A stretch of 64,000 nucleotides of DNA from Monosporascus cannonballus (Eukaryota > Ascomycota > Sordariomycetes > Xylariales), in assembly GCA_004154925.1 (NCBI GenBank), contig QJNS01000021.1, forward strand, positions 372,001 through 436,000, given 5' to 3'. A program made the position numbers and the translations under genes. Position 1 is the first letter of the stretch; every line of letters starts with the position of its first letter. The notes under the pieces were generated by a model. That model did no database searches. It was not told where the DNA came from and saw only the letters and a list, made by a program, of their open reading frames with translations. Below are positions 37,146 through 48,355 of this stretch, piece by piece.

Positions 37146-37220
37146 GCTACTTCATCACATAATTAAAAGATCAGCAGTTCCAAAGCCAAGATGCGTTAGA
37201 AGTCCTTATCCGCGCTCAAG

Positions 37221-38620
37221 TACAGTCGGGGTGCAAAAGTCTCGGTTTAGTCTCCACACCCCATATTTCCAACTACTACCTTCACAATTTCATTTATACG
37301 TTTTTCTACCAACTCTTAATAAAATTACTAGCGATTTTAATTATTTATAAATAAATAAATTGCGCATACGGTAAATTACTCTAATATTTCGTATATCAGC
37401 CCTAAGCTGCAATTATAATTTCGATCCGCCTTAATATATTATTTATTAAGTTATTCAGCACACCCTTTGCGAACTTTTCTTATATAGCAATTATAATAGC
37501 AATAAGTAAATTTAATACTTTTTATGTATTACCGAATAACTTAAGTTTCGGTTTTTTTTTTAAATACGTTCCTTTAATAGCTTTTATACATTTTCGATAG
37601 GGTTTAAATCGGGCGAATATGGAGGCTATTTTAGCATTTCGACGGCCTGCCTTTAAAACCATTCCTTTATAATTCGGGCAGTATGGACGGGAGCGTTATT
37701 TTGCATAAAGATAAAGTCGTTATCGAAATATTTAAGGAGGTATTCGTTAAAATAATTACGATAAACGCGGCCGGTTATTCCATCCCGGGCGGCCTCGGGG
37801 TCCTTATTAAGGGCTATTAGGAAACTTCGTTTTCCATACCGGATACCACCCCAAAATATTTACGTTTAGCCGGTTTTTTTGTATCGGGGCTATATATATT
37901 TAAGTAATAAACGGGATTTTTCTATTTAAAAAAAACAGTTAATAATTAACGTAATAATTAAGATAAAAAGAGATAATATATTAAAGACTTTGTCGGCGGA
38001 AAACCCATTCCGCCCGTTTACCGTAACCACGATTTATATTCGTTTCGTTATTAAAATAAAATTTTTCGCTATCATTCGGGGGATTTATTGCAGTATTCCA
38101 AAGCCCAAAAAAACCTTTATTTCGCATATTCCGGAATTAAAAACGGACGTTAAAATACGTATTAATATATTATCCCCTTCCGACGAAACTACCGCGTTAA
38201 AATTTATCTAAAAATATGTAAATAACATAATTCGGTAAATTTAATGATAAATATAAAAGGATTAACGTTAATAGATCGCCATAAATGCCTTTTATAAACC
38301 GGCCGAAATTTATGTAAACGACCCGAACGTGGCGAAAATTGGGCTGAATTTTAACGCGTATAGCGATTATAAACGCCCTAAACGGTAATAAGAGATATTC
38401 CGTATTTTCTCGCGATTTCGATAAAGCCGTCGCCTAAATCTTTTTCGGATTTCTATCTCGTTCTCGTATAAGGTAACTATTCTTTTCGCGAAGCAATTAA
38501 ACCCAAATTAGGTTATTTATTTATGATTAAAGTATGAAAGGTGTTGGCGTTAAAATGGAAGAAATACGCGTTTTTGTGGAGCGTGCAGAAATTTACCGAG
38601 ACTTTTGCATCCCCACTGTA
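37221..38620 (-). mobile_element. Tc1/mariner-family transposon, 1.4 kb
   Basis: Flanked by TA (37221-37222 and 38619-38620) with 26-bp terminal inverted repeats: tacagtcggggtgcaaaagt at the left versus tacagtggggatgcaaaagt read inward from the right, two mismatches over 26 bp. The interior encodes a minus-strand Tc1-type transposase (separate entry). Length and ends fit a complete but inactivated element. Flanking GC-balanced DNA (37146-37220 and 38621-38655) is the interrupted target. Confidence 0.9.
37400..38540 (-). pseudogene. Tc1/mariner transposase, RIP-inactivated
   Basis: Would cut and paste the element at TA sites. On the minus strand the N-terminal helix-turn-helix region is recognisable (KDLGDGFIEIARKYGISLIT near 38390-38450). 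Further on, the catalytic region reads QNNAPVHTARIIKEWF (about 37660-37703) where the family has QDNAP, so the second catalytic Asp is now Asn (codon at 37698-37700, G-to-A). The last block PPYSPDLNPIEN (about 37590-37628) is intact. TGG-to-TAG stops follow W positions before PPYSPD. Several other stops and shifts are present. Limits are approximate. Confidence 0.85.
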
Positions 38621-38655
38621 GAAAACGCTCTAGGACCTATTTCCTTACAATTAAC

Positions 38656-39040
38656 TTAAACTGATTCATCGCGTTCTTAATAAGTTTTCTTCTTATAAGC
38701 TTTAATTTTAAGCAAAAATTAATAATAGATTTAAAAAGTACTTAAAATACGGCGAGGATTGAATTAAAAATATTAATAATGTAATTAAAATTTTCTTAAA
38801 TATATTTATGTTTAAAAAGCTTTTTACTCTTCTCTAGTTTGTTATTAAATATTAATTGATTCGATTCATTTATTTGTAATAACTTTTTAAAATAAATGCT
38901 TTAAATTTTCGTTTATATACGTCTTTGTAAACCTTTTTAAATTATTTAATAAAACTATTTCTTTTATCTTGAAATCGGATAACTGTAACGAACCTGTCAT
39001 ACATCCACTTGGAAATATGAGCAGTATCCGAAAATGGGGT
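38656..39040. other. AT-rich RIPed stretch with a short GC-balanced inclusion nearby
   Basis: No gene or family motif seen. At 38988-39062 about 75 bp are not RIPed (tgtaacgaacctgtcataca ... gcaggtaaca) and have TG...CA ends, but no target duplication is visible. Confidence 0.35.
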
Positions 39041-41719
39041 CTTGATTTGCAGGTAACAATAGGGCGAAAAATAATTTATTGGAGGTTTTATCATATTTTC
39101 GAATATTTTTTCTTCCTATTATAAATCCGAAAACAAACTTTGCAAGGCCTATCGTAATTCAGGGAAATATATCTTTTATACTGTTTACCGAAATCCCTAT
39201 GATTTTTTTAATCTTTCCGAATTTAAATACAGGAAATTGGTTATTAAAAAGGACCATCTGGAATTAAAAAAGCGCATTATTAAGAAAAAACTTTTAAAAG
39301 TTTAATAACATCTTAATAAATTATTTAATCGCTTAAGTCGTTTACGAAAATAAAAAAAAACCTTTTTATTAATAAGAAATTGAAATATTTCATTACGGTA
39401 TTCAGGATACGGAGGCCATAAAGAAATTTTAACGCCTTAAAAAAGAATAAGAATAGTTAAAGGCCGCCATTATAATTATTATATTAATGTAGGTCGTAAC
39501 CGATTAGCCCGATATCCCGGTTACTAACTGGTCGACCTTTAACTGAAACGCGCCCGTCGTTATTAGTAAAAGTTTTTTAATAAGCGTTAAACGCCAATAA
39601 GGCTCTGAGCAGGTTCCCAGATATTCTCGGAATTTAAGTACTTTTTCCATTTAATTAGATATTAGGTAAATTTATTTTATTTTTATATATCGAAAATCTT
39701 CTCCATTTTACATATTTATTTATTTTTTACTTCCATATCGTTTAATACTATATATACTTTGATTATATTTACTGCTAATTCCAATAACAAAATATAAAAA
39801 ATTAAATAAAGTTTAACTTTTAATAGAAATTCTAATTAATAATTATTTTTTAAGATTTTTTGTAGCGATTTTGTATAGACCGATATATTTAAAATCCAGT
39901 TTTTTATTAAGTTACTTTATTTAAATATTTTTTGTAGCGAAAAAAAACCATTTTCCTCTTTTCGAAAGTTAATTTTTTTAACTTTGTCTAATTATAATAT
40001 TTACTTATTTAATTACGTACGAATTCTAATTCTATTTTTATTTCTTAATATAATTATCGTAACCGTTTTAACGTAAAAATTATTTTCATATTAATTAGAC
40101 CGTCATTACATATTTCTTTATAAATTTTTAAAATAATTTATATTATAAGCCAATTATACGATCGGTAATATTTTAACCTAATTACTTTATTTATAATTAA
40201 TATAATATCGTAAGTAAATATTTAAGGTTTAAATATATGAAATAATTTATAATTTAGGCCGATATATGTTATAAAACCTTGTCAAAATTTTAATACAAAT
40301 ATTAATGCTTTATTTAATATAATTTCATTTAGTAATCCGTATATATTAAAAATTTATTTAAAAAGAATATATATTAATTATTCGGTGTTTATATCCTTAT
40401 AATATTGTAAGAAATCAAAAAATTTCGTAAATCGGTCGACGATTACGAAAATGCTATCGTAATATATTTCCGTAATAAACTTTTTTAACATAAAAAATTT
40501 AGTAATAAAATTAAATATAAATAAATACTATAGTTATTTTATAATTAATAATATCTGTAACTTTTCGTATAGCTTATATCGTTAAATCTTTGTTCTGGCG
40601 CAAATATCGTACTGCCGTATAACTTTTTATACCGTTAATTTCATTTTAAGAAAGAAATATATGCATTAAAAGCGTTTTAAAATTTTATAAATCTCTGGAT
40701 ATCTATATAATTAATATTCGTATATTTTTCGTATTAGATTTTTCTAATATTTTTCTGAAATTTGTATCTTATTTATTTTTTAATTTCCCAAGAAATTATT
40801 ATTATATTACTAAATTTTTTAATGCATATCGAAAGATATTACCCAAATTATCGTAATTTGTCGTAAGCGTAAATATCTTTTTATAATAATATTAAAAATT
40901 ATATAGCTAATTTTAACCAATTTTTTTAAAAATTTAATTACTTACTTAAAGTATTTACTTTACCGTTTTTAATCGTTTTTTATGGATAATAACAAAGTTA
41001 AAGTTTGCCAATTTTTCCGTATAATAAAATTATCGTTTTATAAATTCCTAAATCGTAGTAAATCGGGTAAAATTTTGATAATCCGTATAAACCTTAACCT
41101 AATACAAATTTCCTTTTAAAAAGTACTTAAACTTTCGAAATGTCATAATAATAACCATAAATTCCTTATTTGAAATGCTGTAATTAAGCTTAGCTCCTTT
41201 TAACTTATACAAAAAGAATATAATAAAGTGCAATTTATCTTAATTATCTCGTTATCCGATCATTACGCCTAACGCATAATCCGAAATATCGGTTTTTAAC
41301 TTAACGAAGCGGTTTAAATCGTACATAATTAGTACTATTTCGTTAATAATCGTATCCTTAATATCTTAAAATATTTTTTCCGTTTCGGACGTCCATTTAA
41401 ATTCTTTTTTTTAATAAGATTCGTTAAAAATATAATTATTCTGTTAAAGTTTCGAAAGAATTTTCTGTAATAATTAGCAAATCCAAAAAATACCTATACC
41501 TCCTTAATTATCGTTAACGTTTGTTATTCCGTAATTACAGCGATTTTCTTGGAGTTTATCTTAATATGTCCTGAGGTGATAATATATTCCAGATATTCCA
41601 TTTTCTATATATAGAACTAATTCTTTTTTGCGTTAATAAGTAACCTTACGTCTTATAAAGCTTAAAAAACCTTATCAACATATTCTGCGTATGTTTTTTT
41701 TTCTTTAAAAAATGAAAAT

Positions 41720-41992
41720 ATCGTCGGGATGGTAAACGACGAAAATATCAAGGTATTTTCGTAATACGTAATTAATTATTTGCTAGAAAATTGCTAGTAC
41801 GTTCGTAAGTCCCATTAATGTAACCAAACATTTAAATAATCCGTATTTCGTCTTAAAAATTAATTTCCATTCGTATCCTTTTTTGATTTTAATAAAATTA
41901 TATTTATTTTTAAGATTGAATATTATAAACCATTTAGTTCCGTGAAATCGGTTTTTTATTTCGGTATTTAAAGATAATAATATTCGATTCAT
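41720..41992 (-). pseudogene. Reverse-transcriptase fragment of gypsy copy D
   Basis: The longest surviving pol frame of the window. It contains gypsy RT blocks: GTKWFIIFNLKNKYNFIKIK (the catalytic FSKIDLK-type Asp is now Asn), KLIFKTKYGLFKCLVTLMGL and TNVLAIF (equivalent of FGLTNAPATF). Beyond the first stop the active-site box reads HPDD (41720-41731), so the Asp pair is kept but the residues before it differ from copies A and C. Acts, when intact, in cDNA synthesis. Confidence 0.8.
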
Positions 41993-44815
41993 AATTATAA
42001 TATCGTTTAATTATCTATAATTAATTATAAGTTATAATTTCTTATTTTTTAATATAAAAAATATTATATATTCTGTTGGTAATTTCGAAGGTCGAATTTA
42101 TCCTTTTTATAGCTAATTTTTTAAGTATTTTTTTAAAAATATGTAATTCGTTTCCGTTAAGGTTATAAATAAAGTAAAACTTTGTCGAAAACTTTTCTTT
42201 AAAAATTATTTTATAATCTTATTCGCTATATTTTAGTAATTTCGTATTAAGTTTTTTTCTGAAAAGCTATTCGTATTTATAATATTATAATAATATATTA
42301 ATTAAATCTTTTAATTTTTTAAATTATTATTCTTATTATTCTAGATCGTTATTTAATTGCTTTAATTTCGCTTTAATAATAATAATAATACGTTATATTT
42401 TTCTTTTATACCCGGTTTTTTTTATATTTTATTTTTTTAAGTAATAAAATATTTATTGCATTTTTATGCCTCTATTTATCGTTATTATCGATCGAATATT
42501 AAGATTTTAATTTGTTTTTTTTTTCGTTTATTAATAAAAAATAAAGTAAATTTTATTTAGCTAATTCCGCCGTTAATTAAAATTCCGTACTAACGTATCC
42601 ATAGTAATCCTAAGATTATATCGTAATTCTCGAATAAAACGATATCGAAATTAACTATTTAATATTGTTTTTTAATAAAAATCTCGAAATAATCAATTTC
42701 GTATATAATTTTTCCGTTATTATAAACGAATTCCTGATTTTCGGCATTTATCGTTATGTAAAGTTTTAACTTATATTTCTATAATAATTTGAATTTATTA
42801 ACCATATTTAGTACAATATAATTTCCGCCTAAAGTTCCGTAATTCACTATTGCGATATACCAATACGTTCCGATTCGTATATCCAAAATAATAAGGTCGT
42901 TAACATTTCTTATCGTTATATTTAAAGCCCTTCTTAGGAATTTCCCTTAACTTTTTTGGGTTTCGTTATTTTGCGGCTTTTTTATAGGTAACCTTTTTTT
43001 TAAATTCCTATTCGAATTTATTAAACGTTATTTGTATTTTTTTGTTTAACGTATTAAATTATTATATTTGTCGTTAATGCCGGCGTATTATTCCTTTAAA
43101 TTATATTAATTGCTTTTAATTTTTTATAGCTTTTCTTTTTATCGAATAAATTGTTTTTTCATATTTGCAATTATATCTTATTATATATTATTTTAATTAT
43201 CGTTCCAAACATTTCTTATAAATTAACGTATTTCTTTTTTAATAGTTTTTTTTGAGGGATCCGTAATAAATGCCCATTGAAAATGGAAATCCGTAATAAC
43301 TTTCTGGCAATATTTTTTATTATGCGCTGGATTAATTCTTTTTCCGTTTGGTAATTGTATTATTTATAGTAATAAAAAAGGTTTTTCTGCGGGCATTATT
43401 TTTTTTCGGGCTAACTTTTTGCTTCGGCTAATTGCTGGACATTTTCTGGGATTATGGTTCGAAATTATCGGTACCATTATTTATTATTTTTGTTATTTCC
43501 GGTACGGTTAAAAAAATCGAATCCCTTATAGTACATACGGGTAATTCGTTCGTAAATATATTACTTTTATTTTTCGTAATCGGGATATTTTCGTCGTCGA
43601 CAATATATAACGTATATTTTGCCGTATCGCTTAAAGGTTCCGAGAAAAAATCTTTTTATTTAGTTTTAATATTTGCGTAATTATCCTTATAATATTTCTT
43701 ATTATGTTCGCAATGTTTATTAAGCTAGGTTTTTGGCTTTTTGCATTTTTTGTCGAATTTCTTATCGTAATAATCCTTATTAAACCTTTTGTCGTAAACC
43801 TGATATATATTTGGCTTGGATTATGTTAATGGCTTTGTTATCGTTTCTTTAGTTGTTTTTAAATTATCTTTTCGGTATAGGGATCTAGTTATCCTATTAT
43901 GGCTTTTTAAATTTCCTGTATTTGTAAACCTTATATCCCGTTTTGCCGTAATTAAAGCATTTAATCTGGCTCCAGTTTTATCTGTGGGTAACGCCGAGTT
44001 CCATAGGTCCTGGCGCCGTTCCATAAAAAATAAAAAGTACGTCTCGTTTTTTCTCCTGGTTAAATTTGTTATATCCCGAACATAAAACGTATTATCCTTT
44101 TTTTTCTTATTATTTTTTAAATTATCGATTATTTATCTTAATTACTTTTGTAATATATCACTTTATATTAATTAATTATTTACTTTTAATAATTTTATTT
44201 TTTATAATATTCTTTAACCTTTTATGAAATATATCGATAAAAACGTCGGCTTCGTTATTTCTTTATCTTACCTTAACCGCAAAATTTTTAAAGGTTACGG
44301 CGTACTTGGATACGGATCTTTTTTGTTAGAATTACAGAAATTACTAGGCTTTAAATTATTTTTATCCGGATTGCCGAAATTATTATGTATTTTATTTTCG
44401 AAATTAATGTAAAATAAAAAAGTCTTATTAATAAAATTCTTTTTATTTAATTTTGTTATTTCTAGGAACTATTTTGTCATGAGCTTAAATTAATTAACCG
44501 TATTTTTTATTACGTATATTTTTATTGTTAAAATCATATCCGCTGGATTATTAAGATTTAAAAAACGAAAATAAATTCGTATTTAAATTAAAAAGGTTTA
44601 AAGGTTACCTTTTTTATTATAAGGTTTCGGCTTTTTAGGTTTTATGCGGGCGAAAAAGGTTTAGACAAATAACGTAGCCCTAAATTATCGAACTTTTTTT
44701 TCCAGTTCCCGAATTCGAACTTAAAGCTATTAAATAAAGGGTTTTTAAATGTTAGTTAACATTTTAATAATATTAAGTATTATTCAGAATTTAACGGTAT
44801 TATTAAATAAAAACT

Positions 44816-45237
44816 TATAACGTATAACGGTTAAATAATTTAACTAATTATTAAACCTTTAGTTAACGGCTTTATGTTAACAAAAATATCGTAAAAATCT
44901 AAATAATAAATATAATAACGTATTACGTTTCGTAATACCAAAAATCCCTTAAATAATGATATTATATTATAAGCTAAAGTTATTTAAATTATGGAAATAA
45001 TAAACGTATATATCCTTATTCTGGCTTAAGGTACTTATTACGGCTTAACGATATTTTTCTGGTTAAGTCCCCTTAAGCCCTTTTAAGCCCTTTCTGGTGC
45101 TTATCTGGCTCAAGCCCTTTTGACCAATCAGGGCCCTTAAGCCTTTTGAGTTAGTTACGTAACTCCTTGGCTGGGTCGGGGTCCGGCTTTTCAGGATCCC
45201 GCCCGTTTCCAGAAGCCAAAACCGTTAGGTCATAACA
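44816..45237 (-). repeat. 5' LTR of gypsy copy D
   Basis: 422 bp. The R-U5 half is shared with all other copies. The U3 half (about 45010-45237) is GC-balanced, rich in repeated CTTAAGCCCTT-type motifs, and related to the U3 start of copy E (reverse complement TGTTATGACCTAACGGT). It ends GTCATAACA. Confidence 0.85.
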
Positions 45238-46020
45238 TTAATGGAAATATTAAAATACTTTTTTTAAATAGAAATAAATCGGTTTTTTTATTTCTAAAAT
45301 CTCTTTAACAATTTTATAAATTTACGTAATTTCGGTTAATATATTAATAACTATAATACTGAGGATATAATTTAAATTTTAACAATATTATTAAATAAAG
45401 CCTAATATTATATATCGATAAAATAGTTTAATTTATTATTAAACTTACCGCTTATAAATTTATTTTATGTCATTATATAAAATAATAACTATATATATAT
45501 ATATATATAAATTATAATATATTTTTAAATAGATATTATTTATTTTACGTAAATAGCTTTATTTAAATTTTAATAAAGACTTTATATTAAAGTTTTAGCT
45601 TTTTAAATCGTAAAAATAGAAAATAATATATTTTAATAATTATTCAAGTTTTTAATATTTCCAATAAATTATTATTGTTTAGTTTATACATGTTTTTTGA
45701 AAAAATTCATATTTTATATCTAATAAAATATAAAATTTATTAAACCCGAAATTTATATAGTAATTTTAGGTGATTAAAATTAATTTTAATATAATAAAAC
45801 ATGAAATTTTCATATTTTTATTTTTATTATATTATGTAAATAAAATTAATATTACTGTCTAGCTTACCCCAAAAGTTTCCTAATATATATACACATATAT
45901 AATTATAAAAATAATTATTATAATTATGCTTATATTATTAATTTTTTATTTTATTGATGTAATAATATAATATAATTATACTATTAATATTGCATAACGA
46001 TAAATAATATTATTAGTATT
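45238..46020. other. AT-rich stretch with a short AT microsatellite
   Basis: RIP-like sequence without recognisable genes. A perfect (AT)n run lies at 45491-45509. The AT-rich block ends abruptly at about 46020. Confidence 0.4.
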
Positions 46021-46200
46021 ATGTTTGATACCTGGATTGACTATTGCTTATAAGGTTTTCCTTGAACGTATGTGGGCAGTGCGGGGTAGGCCTTAGGGGT
46101 TGGGCAGTTGTGGCCCCGCCGATAAGGTTTGGGGTTTGCCTTATCGTAGAGCGGGATGACATTCTGGGCTTGGGGCCCAAACACGGGAGGGGGAGGAGCA

Positions 46201-46330
46201 TGTTACGGCCTGGTCCACCGTAAGAGCTCCAGTATATATGCAGCTGTAAGCACCAGTATGATTGCCACAATTGCGATCAATCCACTGATCTTTTGCCCTA
46301 GTGGCGTAATGGCATGGTGCAGCCATAACA
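46201..46330 (-). mobile_element. 130-bp short LTR-like element, copy 1
   Basis: Minus-strand copy: starts TGTTATGGCTGCACCATGCC (at 46330) and ends CAGGCCGTAACA (at 46201). Same boundaries as copies 2 and 3. Terminal inverted repeat TGTTAYGGC. It contains a TATA-like ATATATA. The flanks here (gagca / gttgg) do not form a target duplication. On the minus strand a frame continues out of it for about 55 codons as a Pro-rich tail (APPPPVFGPQAQNVIPLYDK ...), after one TAA at the element end. Confidence 0.7.
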
Positions 46331-46639
46331 GTTGGTAGGGGCCTTAAGCATCAGTTTTTGAAAGTTTGACAACTGCACCTTTGCATACATATGACGGCAT
46401 CACCGCATTGTGAGCCTTAATGCCTAGGTCACCAAACAAAATTATTTTCATAGTCCTAATTACGGTATAATACAACTAAGCCTGATATGCAGGTAAAGTA
46501 AGCGGATTCAACGCGTGGCCCAAACTAAACACAGTGTCGCCTTGGACGTGTTTGTAAAATTCACGTCCCATGCCCAACGGATAATAATCAGAAGGCGCTC
46601 CAACTAAATCATCTAAGTAGGTAGTCTCGTGTAGCCGCC

Positions 46640-48355
46640 TCACAGACTCGTCAGTGATCCCCCACGCATGACCCTCATCGTGCTGCCGGTGGCGGTGTTA
46701 GTGTGCCCGAGGGACGAGGTCCCGAAGGCGCTGAGCTCACCCTCGGAGTCCTTGCGACCAACGACGCACCCTCCCTGTCCTTGGCTGCTGCTGCCACCGC
46801 CGTAGTTGCGCCTCTCGAGCTCGAGGGCCCTCTCGCGCTCGCGGCGCGCGGCGCTGGCGGCGAGGTGCCCGCGGGGCAGTCCGCGCATGGCGTCGACGCG
46901 GATACGGATCTCCTCGCGCACGGTGACGCAGCTCGTCGTGAAGAAGATGACGGCGTTCCAGACGCCCTGGAGCGGCAGCACGATGGCGCTGGCGAGGTTG
47001 AGGCCGAAGCTGGGACCGCGGGCCCCATGCACCATGTCATACACCCGGTTGATGCTGCTCGGCGTCCACGTCACGAAGACACTAATGGCGAAAACGAACG
47101 ACGTGCGCAGGTACGCCAGCTTGACCGGGTCGATCTTGTCGAACCGCGCGCGCCACAGGATGAAGCCGCAGTACATTCGCGACACCAGCGATGGCGGCTG
47201 CGGCTTCGGCTCCGCCGTGATACGCGTCACCGTGTGGTACGTAGCAGGTCCGTTGGTGTTGTCCCTGTCGCCGAGGTACACCAGATCCTCCGGGGGACCC
47301 TGGAACCAGTTAATATTCGAGGACATAGAAGTTGCGGGTGTAGCCTCAGATGTGTTGGTAGTTGTTGTTTGCACTACTTCAGTGTTGATGCTGCCCATAA
47401 CAGCGGCATTTGAGAAAAGAGTCTGGTGACTGCGTTAGAGACACGTCTGCCACCATAACTGGATTACTTCACGAACGACATACCTTTTCTCCTGAGTCAC
47501 GCTGGCCGGCAGCAGGTTCGCGCGCAGGGTTACTAAGAGACAAGTTCCGGAGCTGATTACGCTGCTTGAAGACGTAGCAGCCGACAGCGACATAAATGCA
47601 TAAAGACAGCACAATACAGACCCAGATGGGGAGGTAATAGGTGAAGATGCGCAAACTCCGCCAGTTGCCGTCGATCCAGCACCAAATCTTCGGTAATGTC
47701 AGATTCGCGTAAATGCCTTAGATGCTCTAGTTTGAGGTATTCCGGCCTACTTACAGTAGCATTGCCATACACCCGCCTGTTTTCTCCATCGCGCAAAAGT
47801 AATAACCATATAGCCGGAATGAGTGGAACGCCATAGCAGACGATCCAATAGGCCCACCAGTAGTCGAGAAACCGCTTGGGGTTGGCCGAGAAGAAGAAGA
47901 CCATGTACACGTTGATAGCCATCGCAAAAGACCACCATGGGTCGGATTGCATAAAACTAAGTCCTGGTCAGCATGGAACCAGCGATAGTTTTTCTTTATC
48001 CGAACAATGGGTTTATGGAGGTCGCAATGACGTACAGCTCAAACATGAAGGCCTGTGCCTGACAAAGATTGCTGTCTGGTCCTAATTGTACGCCGGAATA
48101 TCCCATCAAGCAAGCAATGCTGGCGCCCATATTGGCGACGGACGCGAAGAGAATGAACGTATTTGGGACCGACCGGAGTCTCTTGGATAGTGCAAAGGCG
48201 GTAAATATGAGGAGAACTCCTGCCAGAGACACGGAAGCCCCTATTCTCTCAAACGTATTGATGATGAAAATTTGATCAGGTGTAAAAGGTACTTCAGTGG
48301 CGATGGCTCCATCAGTTCTGGCTGCCACGCCATTGTCTATGGCAGCATCCATCAT
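46640..48355 (-). CDS. cAMP-receptor-like G protein-coupled receptor (fungal class V type)
   Basis: Plasma-membrane receptor likely coupling an unknown signal to a heterotrimeric G protein. Four exons on the minus strand: 48355-48036, 47956-47755, 47687-47484, 47422-46640; introns of 79, 67 and 61 bp with GT...AG ends and CTGAC/CTAAC branch sites; all junctions keep the frame, giving 502 residues. Seven hydrophobic segments: IFIINTFERIGASVSLAGVL (TM1), PNTFILFASVANMGASIACL (TM2), the CQAQAFMFELF / SFAMAINVYMVFFF helix (TM3), YWIVCYGVPLIPAIWLLLL (TM4), FTYYLPIWVCIVLSLCIYV (TM5), LRTSFVFAISVFVTWTP (TM6) and LNLASAIVLPLQGVWNAVIF (TM7). The Cys before TM3 and the extracellular WCWI...W motif fit the Dictyostelium cAMP-receptor family. 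A long third intracellular loop and a basic, Ser/Gly-rich C-terminus follow the usual pattern. No RIP damage is seen. Ligand unknown. Confidence 0.88.

Larger units (their letters stand above)
39041..45237 (-). mobile_element. Ty3/gypsy copy D, left-truncated, RIP-degraded
   Basis: Minus-strand element with its 5' LTR at 44816-45237 and gag-pol running leftward. The post-integrase block (about 39400-39600) aligns with the equivalent part of copies B (5850) and C (13064). Where those have a 3' LTR about 630 bp further left, copy D has none; homology fades near 39040. The 5-bp flank after the LTR is ttaat, with no partner. The RT fragment is given separately. Confidence 0.8.

Noticed and set aside
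37990..38211. 73-codon plus-strand frame
   Set aside because: Antisense to the Tc1 transposase remnant.
38988..39062. 75-bp non-RIPed inclusion as another short LTR-like element
   Set aside because: TG...CA ends are present but flanks (ataac / atagg) do not form a duplication and no second copy was found.
46703..47429. Long plus-strand frames (207 and 236 codons) opposite the GPCR last exon
   Set aside because: Low-complexity, Arg/Ala-rich shadows of the minus-strand coding sequence, which has matching introns and transmembrane segments.
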